Assembly: GCA_002104895.1 (NCBI GenBank)
Contig: MCFG01000002.1
Location: forward strand, 236,001 to 300,000
Reading direction: 5' to 3'
Length of the DNA stretch: 64,000 nucleotides
DNA from: Anaeromyces robustus
Lineage: Eukaryota; Neocallimastigomycota; Neocallimastigomycetes; Neocallimastigales; Neocallimastigaceae
Both the position numbers and the translations under genes were made by a program. Below the pieces are notes generated by a model. That model had not been told where the DNA came from. It saw only the letters and a program-made list of their open reading frames with translations, and searched no databases. Of this stretch, positions 36,075 through 50,640 are shown one piece after another (the stretch's first letter is position 1; every line of letters begins with the position of its first letter).

Positions 36075-37457
36075 ATGATTTAAAAAAAACAACCATTGTA
36101 ATAAATACATAATTCAATATAGTTAATTATTATCGGTATGATAAAAATAATTTAATTGTAAGGAATTATCGAAATAAATATTGTAAAATTTTATTTTGCA
36201 ATAAAGAATTTTTTATTCATAAAAATATATAATTGTTGAAAACTCATGTGTTAAAAATAAACGTTTTGTTATGACAAGATAATGACGAAAGGACGAAAGA
36301 TTTAGTGAAAGGATTAAATAACATAATAAATTGTTAGTTTATTTAAACATAAAAAAAATAATATATTTTAAATATATTATAATTACTATCAATACAACTT
36401 TATGTTTTTAAGGATTAATTGATAATAAATTATTTTTAAATTTAATATTTTTTTTATTAGTTTTTATAAATATATAAACTATTCAGTGTTTTAATTTTTA
36501 TTATTACAATGAAATTAAAATACACTTATCTAAAAAAGAAAAAAACAAAACGAAAAAAGAAATTGGAGAAAACAAATCAGGAATATATTTATAAAAATAT
36601 TATTAATATATTATATTACAAAGCAAATTTTAGAAATGGAAAGAACAAAAGTGTGATATTATAATTATAGATTATTATGAAATGGTTATTTTTAAGTTAA
36701 TATAATTTATATATATATATATATGTATTTTTATATAATTTTTATATAATTATTTATTTAAATTTCAATGTTGATGAGAGTGGTGTACTCACAAATGAGA
36801 AGATATATTTGTGTGTGTATTTTATATTTATTTAATAAATTGATAGTTGTATTGTAGATTCTGTTATTTTTTATTATATTTTATATTTTAGTTTTTATTG
36901 TTTTTATATGTTTATTTTATCATTATTTATATATTATATATATAATATATAAAAAGTGAAAAAAAAAAAGAAATATGTCCTGTTTTTATTTTATATTATA
37001 TTATTTTATTTTATTTTTAACATGTATTATGTATTATTTTCCTCATAATTATATGTTTTAACAGTAAAAGTTTCAATTAAATATATTATGTTACTTTCAT
37101 ACTATTATTACCAAATTAATAATAGTAGGAATAAAGTATATTAAAATAAATAAATAACATAAAATATTAAATTACTTATTTTAACAATTTTATTTTTTTT
37201 TTTACAATAATTATCCCATAATTAATTGACATAATAATCAGTAATGTAGTACAGTACAGTAGAAAAAAAAAAAATTAACAATAATCCAGGATAAAAAGAA
37301 ATCTATTTAATTTATTATTATTTTTTTTTAAAATTTTTAAAATTATTGATTTTTGATTTTGACAAATTATAAATAATTATTTTTCTGTATAAAAAATATA
37401 TACATATATATATATATTTTTTTTTTTCGATATTTTCTATATAAAGATTAATTAAAA

Positions 37458-37505
<48 letters not shown>

Positions 37506-37994
37506 TAATAAGAAATAATAACTAATACATAATAAATAAAATTTTATATATTTGTTATTCATTTATTCATAATTATTTATAATATAAATTTTTTACTTTA
37601 TTATTATTATTATTATCCATTCTTATTATTATCCATTTAATTTAATATAGATTATCTTTAATTAATTAATTAAAAAAAAAAAAATAAAAAAATAAAAAAA
37701 TTATATATTTAAAGAAAGTTTTTTCTTTTTATAATAATTATTATTTTTTTTAATAATATATCAATTAAAAAATAATAAAATAAAAAAAAAAAAGAAATTT
37801 TATTATTTTATATAAATAATTATTAAATCATATTATATATAAATAAAAGATTTATATATATATAATATAATATTTATAAATTTAAATTAAATTCGAAGAA
37901 TAATAAAAAAAACTATTAATTATATATGTATATATACCCCAATATCAAATAAGTAATAATTTAATATATATAAAATAAATTAAATAGATTTTTT

Positions 37995-38028
<34 letters not shown>
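36075..38028. other. 2-kb gene-free region
   Basis: eL30 3' flank, AT-rich spacer, an AAT run at 37459-37500, and a poly-A tract (38000-38027) directly before the next ATG. Around 36765-36830 a more complex patch reads as a 29-codon open frame on the plus strand, with no recognisable product. Confidence 0.65.
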
Positions 38029-38031
<3 letters not shown>

Positions 38032-39876
38032 CCAATTTTAAGTGTAATTGCAAATGATAATGATTCCATTCAATCATTAACACCTTCAGGAAAACCAGTT
38101 ATTATTAAAAAAGTTAAAGGTAATGTTAAACCTGATGAAATTGTTTCCGTTCTTTTAAGAACTTATACTTTTTTTGATTTTAGAAATCCTTCTTTTAAAG
38201 TCCCAAAAAAAGTATATTATTTAGAAAATAAATCAGTTACAAGTGGTCCAGGTACTTTTGAACTTACAAAATATATGTTACAACAAGCTATAGAAGTTGA
38301 ACTTATTCCATCAACAGATAATAAAAATGACGAAGAACCAAGTATCACTGCTGAACAATATGATGAATTAGTTGCAATTGAAGAAGAAATTTTCCCGGCA
38401 ACGGATTCACTTCAATGTATAGTTTGTAGAAAACCTTTAATGAAAGGTAATCTTCGTTGTTCAGCTTGTAAAGCTGTACTTTATTGTTCAAAAACTTGTC
38501 AAAAAAAGGATTGGCAAAATGGTCATAAATTAAATTGTTCCCATTTTAAAGAAATTATGAATCATGTTCCAACCCTTTACGATCTTCCTTTTTCCTATTT
38601 TAATCCTAGAACTCAACTTAAATTTGTTGGTTGTCGTGATTTAATTATATTAGAAAGAGGTGTTATAGAAGAAGGTTTATATAATTGTTTTCATTATGAT
38701 CATGATCCTAATGTTAAAGAAGGTCATTATGGTGAATTTGGTTTTAAACTTTTAGAAAGTCAAAAGGATAAGTCCATAGAAGAAAAATGTGAAGCTTATG
38801 GTATTCCAGAATGTATAGAAATGTTTAAACCAACTAAGGAAGGTTATGTAAAATCATGGGAAGATATTTTAACAAGATATCATATATCAAATAAAAGTAT
38901 ATGTCCATTACTTTTATCTAATGTTTTCACTCTTGGTTATATTATTAAAAATCATATTAATGATTCCTCTGAAAAGAAACTTTTACATCTTATTGGTTGT
39001 GATATGTAAGTTTTAAAAAAAAAATAAAAATAATAAAAAAAAAATTATTATAATTTTTATATTTTTATATTTTTATATTTCTTGTATTATTTTATTTGTT
39101 ATTTTATTTTTGAATAGCTCTATTTAATTATATAATAATTTGATATTTTATAATATTTATTATTTATTGAACTAATCACACATATATATATTTTCTATAA
39201 TTATTTTTCTTATACATTATACATTATTAATATATTTATATATTACATTATTTTTATTAAAATCATCAATTACTTTTTTTTTTTTTTTTTTTTTTTTATA
39301 AAAAATTATTTAATAAAAATTATTATTAATATGACAACAAAAATAATAACAACAACAATTTTAATATAAATCCTCAATATTAAATACTTTTTTCGATATA
39401 GTGAAATAGATACCATGCCATTATATGAAATTCTTTTATATTTATTCCCAAGTGGAGGATTAAATATAGAAATTCATATGTATGGTCCATTAATTTCCAA
39501 ACAATATGATAATAAAGAAGCCATTATTTCAAAGAATGGAAATACTATTAAAGTTAAAGCTATATCTTCAACTTATTCTGAAAAATATCTTAAAGAAAAA
39601 CCAGATTTATTAGTATCTTTAAATCCAGGATTTTTCCTTGATACACTTTGGAAAAGTAGTATGCCAATATTATTTGAAAAAAAACCAAAAGATATTAAAT
39701 TTATTATTACAGAAAGAGATGAAAACTCTATACAAGCCCTTGAAAAATATACCCAATTTCATAATATTAAAGCTTATCAATTATCTGAAATTAATCCATT
39801 CCGTGAACCATATGTTGATTATATAATGGGAATGATGATACCTTGTATCAGAAATAGTTTCTTTTATGTTTTATAA
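38029..39876 (+). CDS. MYND zinc-finger protein with MSS51/ZMYND-like C-terminal domain
   Basis: Two exons, 38029-39005 and 39402-39876, join to 483 residues. The MYND finger is at 130-170: Cys130, Cys133, Cys144, Cys147, Cys153, Cys157, His166 and Cys170, all ligands present. The part before it (1-129) is not recognised. After it, the region LPFSYFNPRTQLKF to the end, with HLIGCDIEID, ILLYLFP, LNIEIHMYGP, DLLVSLNPGFF and IKFIITERDENSIQALEKY, resembles the C-terminal domain of MSS51 and related vertebrate MYND proteins. Yeast Mss51 activates translation of mitochondrial COX1. Gut fungi have hydrogenosomes and are thought to lack a mitochondrial genome, so that role is unlikely here. Domain resemblance is moderate and function unknown. 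A 28-A tract immediately precedes the ATG. Confidence 0.8.
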
Positions 39877-40916
<1,040 letters not shown>

Positions 40917-43731
40917 CTATGGAAGAGCCGGATGAAAAGTAGAAGTAGAATTCGAAGAAGTAGATGCATAAGCATAATTAGAATTAGTATTAGATATTAA
41001 AGTAGGTACTACTTTTTGATTATAATAATGAAAATTATTATTTTTTAGAATAGATCCTGATGATTTTAATTCTGGTCCTGTTATTTCTGAAAATTTCTTT
41101 TTTTCTAAAATTTTTTCTTCTTTCTTTTCTTCATTCTTTTCTTCTTCTTCTTTTAACTTTTCAATTTTTGCAATACTTTTATTAAATACATATTTCATAA
41201 TACTATTTAATTTTTTAGAAGATTCACTTGCTTGAAATTCATCAACAATCATACATACAGATTTAAATACTTTTTTCACTAAAATATCACCTATAAGTTC
41301 AGAATCATCACTATTAATTGTATTATTTGTATTATTTGAAGAAGAAGTAGAAGAAGAACATGAAGTAGAAGTAATATTAGAACAAATTGATACATTATCA
41401 TCATCTATTTCGTTATTATTATTTTCATTTTCATTTTCATTATCATTATCATTATCAATATCATTTTCATTATTATTTTCATTTTCATTTTCATTATTAT
41501 TTTCATTATTAATTCCGTTTTCATTTTCATTTTCATTTTCATTGATATATTCAGAATTTGTTGTTGTTGGTATTACTTTATTATTATTATTTGTATTAAA
41601 AGTAATATTTTTGGTATCATTATTATTATCTATGGTATCATGATTATTATCATTATCATTAATATTAACGTTATTAATATTATTATCTTTATTATTATTA
41701 GGTGATACAGGTGATAAAGGTGATAAAGGTGAAATTAAAGAATTATTATTATCATTTATTAATGCTTTTGAATGATCTAATTCGGTTGGTGATAGTGATG
41801 ATGATGATGGAGAGTATATACCATCATCATTATTATTATCAATATTATTATTATGATTTTCATTAGAGGTTGGTGTTACTGGAAGTATTGTGATAACGAT
41901 AGGTTTGGTTTCATTTTCTGAAGTGACAGAACGATTTATTGTTTCTTTTAATTTTGGTGATTTCAAAGAATCAAATTTTTTTATACTATTATTTTTTTTA
42001 ATAGTTTCATTAATATTTTTATTACTATTATTATTGTTATTCGTATTGTTCATTTTATTAGTATTATTATTATTTTGATTTGGAATACCATGTATTAAAT
42101 AATATTCTAATTTTTCAATTGATTTTTTATTTAATAAATTAAAAGTTTGATTTATTTTATCAATATCAATTAAACGTTCTTTTGAAAACCATGGGAAATT
42201 AGTAAAGAAAAATGGATTTGATAAATGATAGATAACATATACAAAAGTTAATCTAGGTAATGATACTATAATTAATGGATCATATTCGTAAGCCATTTCT
42301 AATGTAAAATAATTCTTTTTAATACAATAAACTAAAGTTTTAACCATAAATTTCTTTTATATATATATAGTATAATAAATAATAAATAATAATAATGATG
42401 ATGATATAAAAAAATGAAGAATATTAATAATTAAGATAATAAAAAAAAATAATTAAAAATAATATTAAAAAAAAATGTAAAAAAAAAAAATAATAATATA
42501 AAATTATATAAATATAATTTTTATTTATTATTATGATTATTATGATAATATAATAAGGTAATTTAATATAATATCATATAGTATAATTATACCTGAAATC
42601 CAGTCATAATTTGTGTAGTTTTAATTTTACTAATATGAAATACATTATGATAACAAGTATATAAACGTTTTTCAAAAAGTAACCAAAATTTATCAAAATC
42701 CGACATGATAGGAATAAGATCGGTATAAGGAGGAGATAAAGTATATTTCATACGACGATAAAGAATATGATAAAGTTTTTCTAAACATGAAAATAAATCA
42801 ATAGCTCTATTAGTTAATTCTTCATTATATTTTTCTAAATAAGGTAAAGTTAATCCATTTAATAAAACTTGAGCCGAAAATAAAACATATTCCGAATAAT
42901 AATTTTTAGTTAGATGACGATCACTACCAGGTATCCATAAACGATAATATCTTGAATGAATATTATATTCTTTCATTTGACTAAAAATTAAAAATAATGA
43001 ATAAAGCATTGATTTTTGAGCTAATCTTATTTTTTTAATTAATTTAAAATATTTTGTTTCATAATCTTTTTTTGAATTTTTTCCTCCTTGCTGAAGTCTT
43101 TCTATTTTTTTAAGACTTTTTTTTAAGTATTTATCTATAATATTAATTTTTTTTTTTTTTTTGATTTCATAAAAATATATATTTTATAATTAATATTTTA
43201 TATATTTTAGATATAATATATAAAAAGTATATATTTAAAATTATTATTAGTTAATATTAATTATTAATTTTTTCTTTATATTATTATAATTATTATTACT
43301 ATATAATATTTTATTATATTTATATTTATATTCATATTCATATTTATATAATTATTAATTTTTTATTTCATTTTACCAGAATGATAAAAGATAGATAAAG
43401 GTAATTTTTTATTTGCTGGAATAGCATTAATAGTTTCTACAGCTTTAGGTAATTTTTTTAGAGAAGGAAATATTGTTAATTTTGTAAAATAATTTGGGAA
43501 ATAAAGATAATGTTCACTGTGTAATTTATAATTATGAATTAATAATTCTTGAATATAATTTACAGGTTTTAAAGCTTTTCTTTTAATAGTAGGTTGATGA
43601 GAAATTAAAGTAGAATTATGATTATTATTAGTATTACTACTACTACTACTACAATTTCCAATATTATTATTATTTCTATATAGGTTCATATTTGTAGGAT
43701 TATTTAAATATATCAAAGTTGGACCTTCCAT
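40917..43731 (-). CDS. LST2-like (ZFYVE28) protein without a visible FYVE finger
   Basis: Animal LST2 acts at early endosomes on EGF-receptor signalling. Three exons join in frame: 43731-43377, 43134-42593 and 42353-40917, giving 777 residues. Exon 1 is Asn/Ser-rich, then unrecognised. Exon 2 has the helical region (EYVLFSAQVLLNG, RAIDLFSCLEKLYHILYRRM, SDFDKFWLLFEKRL), matching LST2. Exon 3 starts with the best match: YFTLEMAYEYDPLIIVSLPR, LTFVYVIYH and FNLLNKKSIEKLEYYLIHG. Thereafter about 350 residues are low complexity: Asn, Asp, Ser and Glu runs, SPLSPLSPVSP, and an (NE)n block. A predicted helical Lys/Glu segment lies near the end. Animal LST2 ends in a FYVE zinc finger that binds PI3P; here the stop after STFHPALP leaves no such finger. 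Identification rests on pattern recall. Confidence 0.72.
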
Positions 43732-43760
43732 ATTTCTATTCTGATAAAGCTTTTTTTTTA

Positions 43761-43803
<43 letters not shown>

Positions 43804-44423
43804 TGTTGTTGTTGTTGGTATAATTTTTTTTAATTTTTTAATTTTTGTTCTTTTTTATTTTATTGTTATTTTTTTTAATATTAGTATTTTAAATTCTTTT
43901 TTTATTCTTAAATTATGCATACATAAGAAAAAAATTTTTTTTTATTTTTTATTTTTCTTTTTTATTTTATTTTTATTTTTTTTATTATTATTATTTTTTT
44001 TTTTAACTTTTATTGATTATTAATAATAAAGATGATTTTTTAAAAATGAAATCCAATATATTTAACAATTACAATATAACATATTTTTTTTTTTGTTTTT
44101 TGTTATTATTATTATTTTTTTTTTTTTTTATTTTATGTGATGAAACGCAAAAGAAAAAAAGAATGAAGTAATAATTTTTATCAAAAATTTAAATCAAAAT
44201 TTATAGTTTTTTTATTAGTAAGATAAAAAAAAATAGTTTTAAAAAGTTTTATATTTAATTTGTGAATGGTCGTAGTGTGTATATTAAAAAGTTTAATCAT
44301 TATATAATTTATACTTTTAATATTTTTTTTTTTTTTTTTTAAAAAAAATTAAGAATATTATAATTATTTCATTTAGATAAAGGTGTTATAAAATAATTAT
44401 ATATCAATATTAATTCTCTCTCT

Positions 44424-44456
<33 letters not shown>

Positions 44457-46879
44457 CAAATATTTAAGTATTTTATTTTTATTTTAATTTTATTCTTAAA
44501 TAAATTAGGTATAATCAATTAAAATGAATATACAAAGAAAGAAAAAAAAAAGAAAAAAAGTGATATATTTTCTCACTCTATTTTTTATTTTTTATTATAT
44601 CAAAATAATTAAATAGGTATAAATTTAAATAATATTTACAAAAAAATAAAATTTGATATAATAATACAATATAATATCATATAAAAAAAATAACACTTTT
44701 TTTCTTTGTTATAAATTCTTATTTATTTCTAAATAAGAATACTTATAAAATATGAATTTTAAATTATTTTCTTAATAATTTTTTTTGATATATTATTATT
44801 TTAGTTTTTTAGTTTTTATATTATAATTATTATTTTAGCATTTTTTTTTTTTGCACTAATTTTTTTAAATATATTTATATTTTTTTTTTTAATTTTTTTT
44901 ATTTTATTGTTTTATTTTATATTTTTTTTTATTTATATTTCATTTTTACTTTTCTTTTTAAATAAAATACACCAATTCTACACACACATTCAAATAGAAA
45001 GAAAAAGAAAAGAAATTTTCAACAGTTTTTTTTTTTTTTTATCTTTATATAAATAATATTAATTAGTTATAGTAATTAATAATTACTGTAATTTTTTTTT
45101 TTTTAATTTATTTTTCATTTTTTAAACTTAATTAAAAAATTTTTTATTATTGTTATTTTATTAAAATACATTTATATTAATAGTTTATAATATTTAATTA
45201 TTTGAAATATTATTTGATAATATTTAATATTTAATTATTATTTAAATGTATAAAAAATACACTTTTTTTAAGATTAAATTTCATTAGATATATAAACTTT
45301 AAAATAATATTTATATATAACTATAATTATATAAATATAATTTTTTTTTATTTAATTATTATTATTATGTATGTATAATAATTAAATCAATAATCCTATA
45401 AAAATAATTATTACATTAGTGTATATAAATAATAATAGTATACTTTTTTTTTTTTTAATAATAATAATCATTTTATTTAATTTTATTTTCTAATAAATTA
45501 ATTGATATAAAAATATCCAAAAACTTTATTTCTTTAAAAAAAAAAACATTATTAATCTTTTATTTTTATTTTTATATTTATTATAACTAAATAATAATAA
45601 TAATAATAATAATAAAAAGTATAATTAAGATAACTTGCATTAGCTTTCAAAAAAAAAAAAAAAAAAAGAAATCATTTGCATAATTTCAATTATCTCCATT
45701 TAAAAGAATGAGATTTACTTTATATTTTATTTTATTTTATTTTATTTTATATTTTTAATTATTTTTAATATAATTTAAAGTTTAATATTATAAATAAAAA
45801 ATAAGTGAAATATTTTTATCATTTATTTTTTTTATTTTTTTTTTATTTTTTTATTTTTTTATTTTATTTTATTTTATTTTATTACAAACGACAACAAACA
45901 ATTAAAGTTTTAACAAATTAAAACTTTAATTAAAATTAAAAAATTAATAAATAATTAAAAAATTAAAAAATTAAAATATTAAAAATTAAAAATTAAAAAA
46001 TAAAAAAGAAATAAAAAAGAAATACAAAAAGTGTTATTATTAAGTAGATAAATAAATAAAAAAAAATTTTTTTTTTTAAAAAGCTTATATAAAATTTATA
46101 TATTAGAAATTTATTAGAAAAATAATAATATTATAAAAAAATTATATCTTTTAACATCAACAATTTTTTTAAGTGTTAAAAATTACATCAGAAAGAATTT
46201 ATTATTATAATATATATATAGATATATATTTATTAATTTTTTATTGTTTTAACTTTAAACTTTTAATTTTTTAATTATCTTTTTCTTTCTTTTCTTTTTT
46301 TTACAACTTTTTTTAACAATTATATTAAAAAAGTTTAAATTATAAATAATAAAATGCAATATGGAGTATTTCTTTTTCATTTATTTAAAAAAAGAAAAAC
46401 ATAAAAAAAATACAATTAAACATTGAACAAAACAAAATAAAAAAAACAAAAAATTAAAAAAGTAAAAAAAACAAAAACAAAAATAATAATTAATTAATTA
46501 ATTATACTATGAATATCTAATATTAATATTAAAATTAATATTTAAAACATTCTAATTAAGTGTTTATTTATTTTAAATAATGAATAAATATTCATTATTC
46601 AATTTGATTGATAATACTATGAATCATGATTGTAAAAATAATTTTAATTAGTAAAATTGTTTTTTTTTATATAATATTTTGTTCCAATTTTTTTTGTTCC
46701 AAATTTATTATAATTATTATTATTATAATTATTATTATTATTATTATTAATTTTAACCCTATTTAATCATTATTTATTAATTAAAATAGTAAAATAAAAA
46801 ATGTATAAAAATATGTTTGTAACAGTTTTATTAATGTAGATATGTTTAAGAAATGTATTTATGTATTTATGTAATGTAT

Positions 46880-47033
<154 letters not shown>

Positions 47034-47051
47034 TAACAATAATAATTATAA

Positions 47052-47099
<48 letters not shown>

Positions 47100-47536
47100 T
47101 AAGATAATAATAATAATAATAATATAAGATAATAATAATAATATAAAAAAAAAAGAAGTCTAATGACTTCTTTTTTTATACACAGTAGGTATAATTATTA
47201 ACATTCATTGGGTTTTCCTTTAGAAAGAGTTATAAATATTTTTGTGTAACATTAAAGATATTTTTAACTAAAATGTGATAATTAAAAAATAAAAAAATAA
47301 AATAAAAAAAGAAAAAAGTTAAAAAGTTAAAAAAAGAAATAAGAGTTTTATAATATTTAATAATATCAATAAAGATATTTTTATTTATTTATTAATTAAT
47401 TATTATTTTTTTTATTGTTATTTATTTGTAATTATTATTATTATCAATTTTTTTTTTATTTTTTATTGTATGCTTTATGATACCTAGAAAAAAAAATCTA
47501 TACTAAATATTTGATATTTTTTCAATATACAAATTA

Positions 47537-47568
47537 TATAATATGTTTCATATATGAAACATATTATA
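47537..47568. repeat. Perfect 32-bp palindrome
   Basis: 16-bp arms with no spacer; the centre is GTTTCATATATGAAAC. Lies in gene-free DNA about 290 bp from a partial tRNA. Confidence 0.85.
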
Positions 47569-47852
47569 AACTTTGTTATTATTTTGTATATTGCTTTTTA
47601 TTTTTATTAGTTTATTTTAGTATAAATTTTCAAAACAAAAATAAAATTAAGCAAAAAAAAAAAAAAAGGTTTCATATAAATCATAAAAAAATTACAAATT
47701 ATAATAATAATAAATAATGAATAATAATAATAAATAATGAATAATAAATAATAAAATAATAAAATAATAATAATAAATAATAAATAATGAATAATAAATA
47801 ATAAAATAATAAAATAATAATAATAAATAATAAATAATAATAATATATCACT

Positions 47853-47890
47853 TCTACAGTTAACCATTCTATCAACTGAGCTATCGAAGG
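47853..47890 (-). pseudogene. Truncated tRNA-Tyr(GTA)-like 5' half
   Basis: On the minus strand the 38 bases fit tRNA positions 1-38: CCTTCGA acceptor strand, TAGCTCAGTT D-arm, and anticodon loop CTGTAGA with GTA at 47857-47855. The fragment stops where nuclear tRNA-Tyr genes carry their intron; beyond it are only AAT repeats. No 3' half (T-arm and TCGAAGG) was found within several hundred bases. The D-stem has a mismatch (C11-A24) and a G-T pair, and G19 is A, suggesting decay. A functional gene with a long intron is unlikely. Confidence 0.65.
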
Positions 47891-48727
47891 AATAATAATA
47901 ATAATAATAAATAATAGTAATAAAAGTCTAATAATACTTTTTCTTTTAAAAATACAAAATACATAATATATATATATAATTATTTATATAAATATATATA
48001 AAATATTTAACAAAGTTTTCCTCCTTTTTTTTTTTTTTTTGTTCCTTTTTTTTTAGACTAGGAAAATTTGTTCCTTTCGAATTCATACATAAATAAATAT
48101 AAATCGTAATTCAAAAAAAAAAAAAAAAAAAACTTGAATAAAAAACAAATAAAAAACACAAATGCTCATATGCGCATATAATTTTTTTTTTTAAAAAATA
48201 TATTTATATAATTAAATAAATTATTTTTTTTTACTAATATTTACGATTATATAATAATATTTACTATATTAACGATTATTATTTAATATAATTTACTTTT
48301 TTTGTTTGTTTGTTTGTTTGTTTGTTTGCTTGTTTGTTTGTTTGAATAATTTATACCTTTTTTATAAATATTTCATAAAAAAGAAATTTTTTTTTTTTAA
48401 TGTTTTGCTATTAATTCCTTTTAAAAATTATTTACATCTTTTTTTTTCATTTTTCTTTTAATAAATATTTTTTTTTTCTGTTTTTCGTTTTCATTTTTTT
48501 TTTTAATTAGGATTGTTAACACCTTTTATGTAATTTCATTTTTACTTTTATTTTTATTTTTCTTATTCTAAAAAATAATTTATTATTTTATTATTTTATT
48601 TTTATTACTATTATTTATTTCTAAGGTTAATGTATTATTTAGTAAAAAAAAAAAAATGTTTTTTTTTTTAATACAATTATCTTTTTCTGTCTAAAAAAAT
48701 AAATTTATATATTAATTATAAATTCAT

Positions 48728-50181
48728 TTAAAAGTATCCTAAAGCAATGAAAACGACAGCAACGATCATAGATAAGAAGAATTTACCAGCATCATAACTA
48801 CGGAAAGCACCAGAGTGGGCGTTTGGTTTACCATAGTAAGTGTTTTGTGGACCAGTAGTACCACTTGGGAAGTTATCGGTACCATAACCCCATGATGGAT
48901 CGAAATTGTTGTAGTAACCATTATCATAGAAACTAGTATCGTAACCAGTACCAGCGTAATTATCGTAACCAGTACCATAGTAACCATTGTCATAGTAACT
49001 GTTATCATAACCATTGTAGTAACCCCAGTCACCATAACCGTAACCGTATGGAGTGCTACCATAGTAATTGTTAAGATCGTAATTACCATAGTTAGAGTAA
49101 TCATCGTAACCAGTGTAACCATAACTGTAACCATTGTAGTTATCATAAAGACCGAAATCTCTGTCCTTTACATCAGCATTAATGTAAGTGTTACTCTTTT
49201 TATCTGGGTTACCATTAGCAGCATTAGTTTTAGTGTAATCTTCTTCAGTACAATTCTTTGGAGCATTCTTACAGTAAGAATTTGGAACATCACATAAAGT
49301 AGTTTCTTGGAAAGCACAACCTCTAACCTTTGGGAAAACTGGAATATAACCAGTTAAATCCTTGTTACCGTGTAAGTTACTATTTTTTTATATAATATCA
49401 TAATATAATTATAATTATATAATAAAAAAAATATATATTGTTATTATTTTATTATTATTATAATTATAATTATTATTATTATATATTTTAAAGTAATTTT
49501 TTTTTTAAAAAAAAAAAAATAAAATAAAAAATACTTACAGTTGTTCAAGGTTATCTAAGGTACAGTTGTATGGAATAGTACCCTTTAACTTATTCTTAGA
49601 TAAGTTTCTTTAAATAATAAATAATAAATAAATAATGATAAATATAAAAATAAATTAAAAATATTCAAAGAATAATTTAATATTTAATATATTAATATTT
49701 TTTTTTTAAAAATTTTTATATTTTTATTTCTAAGAAAATAATATTTATTTTTGTTATTTAATTTTCTTTTTAATATTTATTTATTTATTTATTTATTTAT
49801 TTATCTATATAATTTATTTACTTACAAGTTCTTTAAAGTAGAAATAGAACAAATAGCTTTTGGAATAGAACCTTCAATGTTATCATTAGATAAATCTAAG
49901 TAGTTTAAGTTTTTAATTTTTGAAATTTTTTCAATGAAACTTCCGAAATCTTTAGTTTTGTTAACATTGTTAAACTTAATTTCACGGATGTTTTTATCAG
50001 CATCACAACGGACACCATTAAAATCACAACATTTGTCAACTTTAAAGTGTTTCTTTAAATCATCGTTAAAGTATTTGATAGCTTTTTCTAAATATTCACA
50101 GTCAGTGGTGGCTTCAACTTTTGAACCTAAATATAAAACACTAGCGACTGCTAAAAGTAAATTCTTCTTTAAAAATCTCAT
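48728..50181 (-). CDS. Secreted or surface leucine-rich-repeat protein, plant-type LRRs
   Basis: Three exons, 50181-49826, 49607-49539 and 49379-48728, join to 358 residues. Signal peptide 1-24 (KKNLLLAVASVLYLGSKVEA). Then a plant-type LRR N-cap, CCDFNGVRCDADKNI, followed by about four LRRs (LNYLDLSNDNIEGSIP, LNLSKNKLKGTIP, LNLHGNKDLTGYIP). A Cys-rich cap follows (GCAFQETTLCDVPNSYCKNA). Residues about 215-330 are a Tyr/Gly/Asn/Asp-rich low-complexity region (units like YGYTGYDD and YYGTGYDNYAG). The end is hydrophobic (FFLSMIVAVVFIALGYF) after a small-residue region, as in GPI-anchored or tail-anchored wall proteins. Introns interrupt the LRRs at the same point (after LKN/EQ-L). Exons use C/G-ending codons heavily, suggesting strong expression. 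Role unknown; cell-surface binding is likely. Confidence 0.85.
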
Positions 50182-50640
50182 TTTTTTTTTTTTATTTTTT
50201 TTTTTTCGTAAATAATTATTTTTTTTTCAGTATTAATTATTTAGTGTAAAAAAAATCTAAAAAAAAAAAAAAAAAAAGAAATTTTTTTTAATAAATTTTT
50301 TTCCTTTTATCTGAATTCATACTTTTTGTATTACGGATAATTTAATATAATAATATATGGTATAATATATTGTATCATATAATAATAAATAAATAGTTTT
50401 AAAAAAGGAATAACTGTTTTTAATTTTTATTATAAAACTTTATTAATAATTAAATTTTTTTTATTCATCTTTTTTTTTTTTTTTTTTATATTTAATTTTA
50501 TTTTATACTTTGAATATGGCTAAGGATAAATAAAAGGAATAATATAAAAATTAAAATAATATATTATACAATATATTAATTTAAATTTATTTAATATATT
50601 CAAAAAAATTTTTTTTAATACAAAAATATTCATATATTAG
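50182..50640. other. Short intergenic region
   Basis: Promoter side of the surface LRR gene and 3' flank of the next LRR gene; poly-T and poly-A tracts only. Confidence 0.7.

Noticed and set aside
36768-36857. 29-codon plus-strand frame in a slightly more complex patch
   Set aside because: Too short, no domain and no splice partner seen; could equally be 3'-UTR or spacer.
47853-47890. Functional intron-containing tRNA-Tyr gene
   Set aside because: No 3' half found in the following several hundred bases and the D-stem is damaged.
48766-49146. 126-codon minus-strand frame of Met, Thr, Val and Ile
   Set aside because: It is a shifted frame of the Tyr/Gly-rich part of the surface LRR gene.
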